Assembly (NCBI GenBank): GCA_041658725.1 | Contig: JBAZZQ010000056.1 | Span: 1 to 23,254 of the forward strand | From: JBAZZQ01 sp041658725 | Lineage (GTDB): Bacteria > Planctomycetota > Phycisphaerae > JAAYCJ01 | Direction of reading: 5' to 3' | DNA: 23,254 nt | Shown: positions 7,438 to 14,162 of the stretch, piece after piece | Position numbering within the stretch: position 1 is the stretch's first letter | Layout of the letters: the number at the start of each line of letters is the position of its first letter | The notes under the pieces: model-generated | Databases searched by the model: none | Told to the model about the DNA's origin: nothing | Seen by the model: the letters and a program-made list of their open reading frames with translations, nothing else | Made by a program: the position numbers and the translations under genes

Positions 7438-8157
7438 ATGCAAAAAAAAGAACGAAAGGAACAGGCGGTTCAAACGCGTCATGGTTTTACCCTCATCGAG
7501 TTGCTGGTGGTGGTGGCCATCATCGCCGTGCTGATCTCCATCCTGCTGCCGGCGTTGGCGCAGGCCAGGGCGCTAGCCAAAGGGGTGGTGTGTATGAATA
7601 ATCAGAAGCAATCGGGTATAGCCTTCTTCATGTATGCTAACGATTATGCGGGTAATATACTCGAATGGGGGAGTAATGGCGGAGGGGCTTTTCCGGAAAT
7701 CGGATGGCAAGAACCTCTGGCGAATGGAAAATATATGGTGGCTTCCGATGTCGCGACGTGCCCGAGCCAAGAGCCGTTTAAATATAGTCCGGATCGGCGA
7801 TATTGGATTTACGGCGTCGATTTGGAAACTCCCGGTTGGTGGAATGGTGGTTGGTTGCCACAATTCAAGGGGCGGTACTATTTCCGTAATCTCAACCAGG
7901 TGCAGGTCCCGGACCTGCAGGTAATTATAGCCGACAGTGTGGTACCGTTTCATTTTGAAAAGGCTTATGTTCAGTTTTGGGTTATTAACCATTACGTCCC
8001 TCAAAATTCTTGGGGAGTGCATTTGCGACATAATAATAAAGCGAATGTTCTTTTCGCCGATGGGCATGTTGGTTCTTGTGGGCCTAAAGATATGTTCCGT
8101 GCGAGCTATTTGAATGGATATTCAGCCAGTGGCGATTGGGTGTGGTTCTACCAATAG
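7438..8157 (+). CDS. Pseudopilin-like protein with H-X9-DG C-terminal motif
   Basis: A 239-residue protein with a type IV prepilin signal: GFTLIELLVV with predicted peptidase cleavage between G16 and F17 and the conserved Glu at mature position 5 (E21). A long hydrophobic helix to about residue 42 and LAQARALAKGVVCMNNQKQS follow. The C-terminal part has H198-X9-D208-G209 (HNNKANVLFADG), the motif that defines H-X9-DG proteins. These are expanded in Planctomycetota and Lentisphaerae, often beside polysaccharide-degradation genes. Likely role: a minor pseudopilin or membrane-anchored surface protein of a type II-secretion-like machine, perhaps substrate-specific. Its exact function is not known for the family. 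A GGG-containing weak ribosome-binding site precedes the ATG. Confidence 0.85.
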   Translation: MQKKERKEQAVQTRHGFTLIELLVVVAIIAVLISILLPALAQARALAKGVVCMNNQKQSGIAFFMYANDYAGNILEWGSNGGGAFPEIGWQEPLANGKYMVASDVATCPSQEPFKYSPDRRYWIYGVDLETPGWWNGGWLPQFKGRYYFRNLNQVQVPDLQVIIADSVVPFHFEKAYVQFWVINHYVPQNSWGVHLRHNNKANVLFADGHVGSCGPKDMFRASYLNGYSASGDWVWFYQ

Positions 8158-8171
8158 GCCACAAATTTTCC

Positions 8172-8248
8172 GTCATCCTGAGCGTCTTCGCGGAGGATAT
8201 GGCTTCCTAAACGATAGAATCCAGATGTTTCGCTCCGCTCGACATGAC
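8172..8248. repeat. REP-like imperfect inverted repeat
   Basis: GTCATCCTGAGCG (8172-8184) can pair with CGCTCGACATGAC (8236-8248): ten of thirteen Watson-Crick pairs plus one G-U. About 50 bp lie between them. The sequence type GTCATCCTGAGCG...CGCTCCGCTCGACATGAC is familiar from dispersed intergenic palindromic repeats in many bacterial genomes. It lies between the pseudopilin gene and the next exported gene and may act as a folded RNA element or a mobile miniature repeat. Confidence 0.5.
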
Positions 8249-8332
8249 AAGCGGGAAGAGCCTGTTGGAATAAGCTTTAAAGGTGATCATTCGAAGATCT
8301 CTGTAGTGTAAATTTATTATGAAAGGACGAGT

Positions 8333-9664
8333 ATGAATTGTGGCCGTGGATTTGTCGGTATTTGCGTGTGGCTGTGTCTGGGGTTGGCGTCAGGAGGGTC
8401 CGCGAACGGTGAGGCGAAAAAGGGGCCCAAGTACGACTTTTCGTCGGTTCATCCCCGCCGGTCTCTTCCCGGTCAGTTCGTACAAAAAGATTTCGAGATC
8501 GGACTTTGGGTGGACCCGCCGATAGACGACAAGGCCGACAGTCGGTACAAGGATCTTGCCGATGCGAACTTTACCGTTGTTATAGGTCAGCACGCAGCCG
8601 CTACGGTGGAAAAGCGGGCCACACAATTGCAGTTGTGTGAAAAGTACGGTTTGAAGGCTATTGTATCGTGTGGTGATCCTCCTCCGCCTCCATATACACG
8701 CCCTCCAATGCTGCTGCAAAAAGATAGTCCGGCCTGCCTGGGGTATTTTATCATGGATGAACCGAATCCGAATAAAGCCATGTATTCCTTCCTTAAAAAA
8801 CATGTCGAAATGATACGCCTCCAGCAGCCGGGAAAACTGGCGCTTATCAACCTTCTTCCCAATGTGCCTGTTAAGGATATGGATGACTCGCGGACCGTTG
8901 GCTACGACGAATATATTGCCCGGATCATCAACGAAATCAATCCCGATGTCCTGAGCATGGACCATTATCCGACGTTTCGTCCCGATATGGACACCCGGGA
9001 TGATTATATCGTTAATCTGGATTATATGCGGAAATATTCGCAGGCCGCGGGGATTCCATTCTGGAATTTTTTTAATACCATGCCCTTTTGGAGACATACC
9101 GATCCGACGGAGTCCCAAATACGGTGGCAGGTCTATGCCTCGATTGCCTATGGAGCCAAAGGCCTCTTCTACTTTTGTTATTATACGGTTCCTCCCTTTG
9201 GTGAAGGCGCCAAAGGCAGCGCAATCATTGACCGCCTGGACCGGAAAACCCGGCATTATGACCAGGCCAAACGGATTAATTTCGAAGTTAAAAACCTCGG
9301 TCCGACCCTGATGAAACTGACGAGTACCGGGGTCTATCGGGTACGTCCGGGTGACGATGCCGGCAAGATCCTGGCCGGCGCCCCGATCAAGACGATAAAA
9401 CTGTCGGAACCGAAGGATCCGCCTCATGATTACCTGATCGGTGTCTTTCGGCATTTCGACAAACGTAAGGCCGTTCTCATTCAGAATTACCGCTACGCCT
9501 TTACCGCCTGGCCGACGGTGGAATTTTCGGTTCCGGCCGACCGGGTATGGGAGGTGGATAAGCAAACCGGCAAGGAGCGACCGGCGGTGGACGATAGCCC
9601 GGACCTTCCGGGGTTTCAGGTTTCCCTGGATGCGGGTGAAGGGCGGTTGTTCTTAATCCCATAG
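8333..9664 (+). CDS. Secreted TIM-barrel glycosidase-like protein
   Basis: A 443-residue exported protein with a signal peptide (about 1-26, cleavage near SANG|EAKK). It has a glycosidase-type (beta/alpha)8 barrel. Visible motifs are ADANFTVV, GYFIMDEPN with Glu143, ALINLLPN, LSMDHYP with Asp210, GIPFWNFFNT and YGAKGLFYFCYY. A short beta-rich tail (about 345-443) follows. Glu143 sits where clan GH-A enzymes keep the acid/base after strand 4, so a glycoside hydrolase role is likely. I do not recognise the CAZy family or substrate. The barrel is paralogous to the central domain of the protein at 9731. GAAAGGA lies 6 bp ahead of the ATG, after the REP-like repeat, so the gene may have its own promoter. 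Confidence 0.7.
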   Translation: MNCGRGFVGICVWLCLGLASGGSANGEAKKGPKYDFSSVHPRRSLPGQFVQKDFEIGLWVDPPIDDKADSRYKDLADANFTVVIGQHAAATVEKRATQLQLCEKYGLKAIVSCGDPPPPPYTRPPMLLQKDSPACLGYFIMDEPNPNKAMYSFLKKHVEMIRLQQPGKLALINLLPNVPVKDMDDSRTVGYDEYIARIINEINPDVLSMDHYPTFRPDMDTRDDYIVNLDYMRKYSQAAGIPFWNFFNTMPFWRHTDPTESQIRWQVYASIAYGAKGLFYFCYYTVPPFGEGAKGSAIIDRLDRKTRHYDQAKRINFEVKNLGPTLMKLTSTGVYRVRPGDDAGKILAGAPIKTIKLSEPKDPPHDYLIGVFRHFDKRKAVLIQNYRYAFTAWPTVEFSVPADRVWEVDKQTGKERPAVDDSPDLPGFQVSLDAGEGRLFLIP

Positions 9665-9730
9665 TGTCCGGGAAAGTCGAAGGTTTTACAGAAAGCTCAG
9701 AAAGAGTCTATTGTTTATAAGGAGTGTCGC

Positions 9731-10340
9731 ATGTGTAGAAAACTGTTCGGAATGGTGTTGGGTTTGGTTATGGCCCTGACGGTATCCATAGCCTCGGCGG
9801 GGGTTCTTTATTACGATGACGGCAGCACGGTCACGGGTAACTGGTTATTAACGGATTGCACGCTGACTTCCGATGGGGATGTGCTGAGAGAACTTAGTAG
9901 CGATGCCGGTTATGCCATTTTGAATTTAGGCTTTCCGGCGCCCGTCGATGAATTAACTGTGGTCTTTGATTTCAAGATTGTTAATCCTGGTGCGTTCCTT
10001 GCCACCTATCTTTCCCCACCTGGCGAAGGCTTGCTTATTGTTAACTGGTGGGTTGCCAAGTGCAGTCATAACCAAGTAGGTTTTATGGACAACCTTAAGC
10101 CGGATACCTGGTACTCAATCGCCATCTACAGCAAGGGATCTGCCGGTTATCAGGCATTCTGGATCGCCGAGGGCAAGCAGGTCAATCTGTGGAACATATC
10201 CAGAACCTATGAGGCCGGATGGTCCCCCTGGACAGGTACTTCCAATCTTACTTTCTATGCATGGGCTAACCCAACATACCCCTCCGCCGAATGGTTCTTT
10301 GACGATATCAGGGTTAACTCCGGGATAGATTTAACGGGCG
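9731..10340 (+). repeat. Copy 2 of a 610-bp near-identical coding repeat
   Basis: Pairs with 5598-6207 in the same orientation with no indels. Even the sequence just before the start codon, TTTATAA(A)GGAG, is shared, so the duplicated unit includes the translation start. The two copies are 4133 bp apart start to start, so recombination between them could delete or invert nothing but would loop out the three intervening reading frames. Confidence 0.85.
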
Positions 10341-11872
10341 GAAACCCCGTGCCGGTAGCGACGCCGGTCTTTACTCCCCGTAATATGGTCATATCCGGCC
10401 CGACACCGATTACGATAACTTGCGCAACAGCAGGTTCGAGTATTTACTACACGACCGATGGAACGACACCGACAACGGCAAGTGCTCTTTATACCGGTCC
10501 GGTTACGGTTAATCCGGGAACCACTTTAACGGCGAAAGCATTTGCGGGAGAGTTAAAACCGAGCCAGAGGGCGGTGACGTATATGTCGCCGACGATTCCC
10601 ATACTGGGCTGGAACGGAGTTCCGGCGGCGTCGAATACGGTGGCGAGGTACCAAGAATTGCGGGAGGCTGGATTCACCCATAACTTCACTACTTATGGTA
10701 GCTTTTTAATGACTCAGGAGGTACTTGACGCCGCGGCGGAAGCGGGGATCAGGATAATGACCAACCCCATCGCACCGGTGGCCTCTTTTGTTCCGCAGTT
10801 CAAGGATCATCCTGCATTCGCGGGCTATTTCCTGCAAGATGAACCGTCAACGGCTGATTTCGCTTCTTTGGCTTCGCAGGTCCAAACGATTCAGGCACTG
10901 GATACAGAAAACTTTTGCTATATCAATTTGTTTCCCGATTATGCCACTTCGGGTCAACTGGGAGCCCCGACTTATCAAAGCTACGTCGATAGTTTCGTAA
11001 ATACGGTGCCTGTCGATCTGCTTACCTTCGATCATTACCCGATTTCTACCGGCAGCGGTTACACTCCCGGGTTTTATCAAAACCTGGAAACCATTTCTGC
11101 CGCCGCCAGAGCAAAAGGTATTCCATTCTGGGCTTTTGCGCGTGCGGTCAGTTGGGATGATTTTTGCCTTCCTACGCTGCCGCACCTTCGCTTTCAGATG
11201 TTCAGCAACTTGGCCTATGGGGCGCAGGGGCTAGAATATTTTACCTATTGGCAACCAATTAATTATGGCGGGATTGTCTGGCATGATTCCCCGATTAATA
11301 GCACTGGGCAGCGGACTGCTACCTGGTATGTAGTTCAGAGCATGAATCAGGAAATTAAACAACTGTCGAATGTATTTTTGGGTGCCCAGGTTATTCGTCT
11401 GGGCCATACCGGCAGCAGTATTCCTTCCGGAACGACCAGCTATTCCCCCGCTTCGCCCGTTGTCAGTTTGACGACAACAGGCAGTGAGGGAGCCGTGGTT
11501 TCCGAAATGAACAACGGCCAAAATAAATACCTTGTGGTTGTGAACCGCGATATCTTTAATACGATGACGCTCAACATAACGCTGGAGACTTCAAGAGGAA
11601 TCTTCAGGGTAAATAAGGATGGTACGGTCACGGCTCTTCCCGGCGCAACGGTTCAATATACGGTCGATCCGGCTGATATTGTGATCCTGAGGACGGCGGG
11701 TCCGGGCGACGTCAACGGGGACGGCACGGTGGATGGTGTGGATATGCAGATCGTTTTAGCGGCGATGGACTCCAAATCGAACAGTGGAAACTGGGATGCT
11801 CGTGCAGACCTTGACAGTGATGGGGAAGTGACCTCGACGGACCTCTCCATCGTCTTGGCCAACATGCCGTGA
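9731..11872 (+). CDS. Secreted multidomain glycosidase-like protein with C-terminal dockerin
   Basis: A 713-residue exported protein. It has a signal peptide 1-23, the shared N-terminal domain about 24-205, and a chitobiase C-terminal-type module about 207-287 (IYYTTDGTTPT). A TIM barrel spans about 290-570: GYFLQDEPS with Glu371, FCYINLFPD, LTFDHYP with Asp434, GIPFWAFAR and YGAQGLEYFTYW. A beta-sandwich tail (about 570-655) and a complete type I dockerin-like end (about 659-713) follow. The dockerin has two calcium loops, DVNGDGTVDGVD and DLDSDGEVTSTD. The barrel matches the stand-alone protein at 8333. Likely a surface-attached glycan hydrolase; no cohesin partner is visible here. AAGGAG precedes the ATG. 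Confidence 0.8.
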   Translation: MCRKLFGMVLGLVMALTVSIASAGVLYYDDGSTVTGNWLLTDCTLTSDGDVLRELSSDAGYAILNLGFPAPVDELTVVFDFKIVNPGAFLATYLSPPGEGLLIVNWWVAKCSHNQVGFMDNLKPDTWYSIAIYSKGSAGYQAFWIAEGKQVNLWNISRTYEAGWSPWTGTSNLTFYAWANPTYPSAEWFFDDIRVNSGIDLTGGNPVPVATPVFTPRNMVISGPTPITITCATAGSSIYYTTDGTTPTTASALYTGPVTVNPGTTLTAKAFAGELKPSQRAVTYMSPTIPILGWNGVPAASNTVARYQELREAGFTHNFTTYGSFLMTQEVLDAAAEAGIRIMTNPIAPVASFVPQFKDHPAFAGYFLQDEPSTADFASLASQVQTIQALDTENFCYINLFPDYATSGQLGAPTYQSYVDSFVNTVPVDLLTFDHYPISTGSGYTPGFYQNLETISAAARAKGIPFWAFARAVSWDDFCLPTLPHLRFQMFSNLAYGAQGLEYFTYWQPINYGGIVWHDSPINSTGQRTATWYVVQSMNQEIKQLSNVFLGAQVIRLGHTGSSIPSGTTSYSPASPVVSLTTTGSEGAVVSEMNNGQNKYLVVVNRDIFNTMTLNITLETSRGIFRVNKDGTVTALPGATVQYTVDPADIVILRTAGPGDVNGDGTVDGVDMQIVLAAMDSKSNSGNWDARADLDSDGEVTSTDLSIVLANMP

Positions 11873-11895
11873 TTTGAAGAAGGAGGTGAATGAAA

Positions 11896-11991
11896 ATGTG
11901 GAAGAGGTCTTCTGGACAAACCTATATGTTGCGCTTCAGATTAAAAGTCTGGGGGATAAATATTTCAGGAATGGAAAAAATTGATCTTTAG
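11896..11991 (+). CDS. Candidate 31-residue small ORF with a perfect ribosome-binding site
   Basis: AAGGAGGTGA (11880-11889) is fully complementary to the usual 16S rRNA 3' end. It is followed by ATG 11890 and, at better spacing, in-frame ATG 11896. The frame runs 31 codons from the latter (MWKRSSGQTYML... to ...GMEKIDL) and stops with TAG at 11989-11991. That is 13 nt before the ATG of the next gene. The peptide is basic, has no recognisable motif, and is not obviously membrane-spanning. It could be a small protein or a translated leader that feeds ribosomes to the downstream gene, whose own site (AGTAGG) is weak. I cannot tell which. Confidence 0.35.
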   Translation: MWKRSSGQTYMLRFRLKVWGINISGMEKIDL

Positions 11992-12004
11992 AAAAGTAGG
12001 ATTT

Positions 12005-14080
12005 ATGGCATCTCCAACTCAATACGATAGGCAGCAGCTATCCTATTCGGTGTACCTTGACAAAGTCCTGGCGGGATGGATCGGAAAGTTGCTGGGCGGT
12101 GTGATCGGTGCACCGTTCGAGAATCATAAGCAGTTTAACCCTGTGGCGGTCGATTCTCTCTGGCCGGCGAAGATGGCGACGAATGACGATCTGGATATTC
12201 AGGTCGTCTGGCTGGAGGCCTTGCAGGAGCAGGGGTTATATTTGACAAGCCACGATCTGGCCCGTTTCTGGCAGGACCGGTGCGCCTATAATTACTGCGA
12301 ATACGGATATTTTCTTTACAATGTACAGCGCGGAATTGCTCCACCGCTGTCGGGCCGATGGAATAATTCCTTTTTCTGGGAATCCGAAGGGTGTCCGATT
12401 CGCAGTGAAATATGGGGAATGATCTGTCCAGGAAATCCGGTCCTGGCCGCGGAATATGCCCGGCTGGACGGGCAATTGGATCATGGGGGGGTTAGTGTTG
12501 AAGTAGAGCAATTTCTGTCGGCCGCCTTGGCCCGGGCGTTTTTGACAGACGATCTGGAAAAGGTTCTTGCGGCGGGTCTTTCGGTGATCCCGACAAGCAG
12601 TTCCGTTGCACAGGCCGTCGAGGAGGTACGCGAGATTTGTGAAGAACACCCGGAACCTTACGATGCCTGGCGTCTGATCATTCGCCGATACGGAGATCGG
12701 GATGCCTCTAAAGCGATCACCAACCACGTTCTGCTGTTGATGTCACTCTTTCTTGGAAAGATGGATTTTAAGAAAACGATACAACTCTGTGTTAACAGCG
12801 GGTGGGATGCGGATTGTACCGCGGCCACCGCGGGGGCACTGATCGGCGTGATGGGAGGTCTCCCACAATTGCCCGAAGACTGGACTTCGAAATTAGGGAA
12901 CAAATTGATTTGCGGGGTTGAGGTCAGGCATAAATATGCGACCCTGACTGATTTCACAGAGGAGACCTGCCTGATCGGGGTGGAGATGGCGGCGGTTCGA
13001 AATCCGATGATTGAAATCGTACAATCGCCCTCCGTGACTTTACGTCGTCCACCCGAACCCCAAGTCACCATTGAGGTCAAGTATCCGGAGGATCCAGTTC
13101 TCTGGAATTCCCGGAAAACCCCGATTCGTCTGATTGTGAACAATCCCTTTGAACGGACGATCAAAGGTCAGTTAAGGGTGGCGTTGCCCAGCGGGGTTCG
13201 GTGCGATAATTCATTGTTACAAGTGAATATTCCACCGGGTGGTCGGCAGGTAATCGAGACCACCGTTTATCGTGAAAAGCCGGATTCCTGGCTGCCGGAT
13301 AAGAACTTAATTCGAGCCACGATCCTTTCTACGGGAAGAGAAGAAATTGCCGATCAAACATTCGGTCTGGGCGGGGCTCGCCAGTGGCTGGTCTATGGTC
13401 CGTATTGGGACATGTGGGATATGAAAAGGCATGAAGTCTGCCCCTACCTGAACGATCACGTGACCTGTAACCCGTCGGCGGTGGGAGCGACTCGCGATTG
13501 TTATAATCACTATGTTCGCCCCGATCATCCTTACTTGGAGGAACAAAAGCTTCTTCGCGAAGAGATCCCGGAAGAATTGCCATTTCCGATGGAAACCGGA
13601 GAAGATCTCATTACCGAACGGAATACGGGAGGTTTTAAAGGACAGGCCTGTTATTATTTTGTCCGTACTTTTCGGTCGGTCGGAATGACCGGTGACTTCA
13701 GGCTTTTGGTCGGTCGAACCGGTCCGTATCGAATGTGGCTCGATGGTAAATTGATCGGGCAACGCGACGATATTCGCGGCTGGGCCGCTAATGAAGATGA
13801 GGAGTATTGCGGCACTGTAACTGGGCGGCCTCAGCGGCTGGTGGTAAAATTCATACGCCTGACCGATGCCCTGTCGTTCAGTATCAACTTCATTACCACA
13901 TGGGTATCCGGGCAGAAGCAGGGTATTTCTTATATTCTCGATTCCTTGGAGGATTTGCCTTCTTTAAAGGGGAACAATCGGAGGATGATACAAAAAAAAC
14001 GCCTTAATTTGTTTCGGGTAAACGTTGAGAAACTCAAAAAAGGATTAGATGGTAATAATGTCGTCTCAAGGTCGGTGTGA
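12005..14080 (+). CDS. ADP-ribosylglycohydrolase-family protein with C-terminal beta-rich region
   Basis: A 691-residue protein. The N-terminal half (about 10-330) is an ADP_ribosyl_GH (DraG/MacroD-unrelated) all-helical domain: LDKVLAGWIGKLLGGVIGAP near the start, TNDD at 59-62, and D268-A-D270-C-T near its end. In the family, TDD and DAD-T motifs bind two metal ions; here the first threonine-aspartate pair is TND, a mild deviation. The C-terminal half looks beta-sandwich-rich (PIRLIVNNPFERTIKGQLRV; YFVRTFRSVG) and resembles carbohydrate-binding or accessory domains. Planctomycete relatives in glycan loci may hydrolyse N- or O-glycosides other than ADP-ribose (inference). ATG 12005 was chosen over an upstream in-frame TTG at 11981 because AGTAGG lies just before it. 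No signal peptide. Confidence 0.75.
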   Translation: MASPTQYDRQQLSYSVYLDKVLAGWIGKLLGGVIGAPFENHKQFNPVAVDSLWPAKMATNDDLDIQVVWLEALQEQGLYLTSHDLARFWQDRCAYNYCEYGYFLYNVQRGIAPPLSGRWNNSFFWESEGCPIRSEIWGMICPGNPVLAAEYARLDGQLDHGGVSVEVEQFLSAALARAFLTDDLEKVLAAGLSVIPTSSSVAQAVEEVREICEEHPEPYDAWRLIIRRYGDRDASKAITNHVLLLMSLFLGKMDFKKTIQLCVNSGWDADCTAATAGALIGVMGGLPQLPEDWTSKLGNKLICGVEVRHKYATLTDFTEETCLIGVEMAAVRNPMIEIVQSPSVTLRRPPEPQVTIEVKYPEDPVLWNSRKTPIRLIVNNPFERTIKGQLRVALPSGVRCDNSLLQVNIPPGGRQVIETTVYREKPDSWLPDKNLIRATILSTGREEIADQTFGLGGARQWLVYGPYWDMWDMKRHEVCPYLNDHVTCNPSAVGATRDCYNHYVRPDHPYLEEQKLLREEIPEELPFPMETGEDLITERNTGGFKGQACYYFVRTFRSVGMTGDFRLLVGRTGPYRMWLDGKLIGQRDDIRGWAANEDEEYCGTVTGRPQRLVVKFIRLTDALSFSINFITTWVSGQKQGISYILDSLEDLPSLKGNNRRMIQKKRLNLFRVNVEKLKKGLDGNNVVSRSV

Positions 14081-14162
14081 TCGATGAGGAGCTCCCTAAA
14101 ATAGCGGCATCAATTTTGCGAAGACATTATCGAAGGAAATGTATTTCCGGAAGTAAGATATT

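Noticed and set aside
8390..9565. 391-codon open frame on the minus strand
   Set aside because: It lies entirely inside the well-supported TIM-barrel gene on the other strand, has no recognisable motif, and reflects codon bias of that gene.
14135..14148. GGAAAT-GT-ATTTCC palindrome before the FG-GAP gene
   Set aside because: Only six pairs with a two-base loop, too tight to form a stable hairpin. Not repeated in the same form elsewhere.
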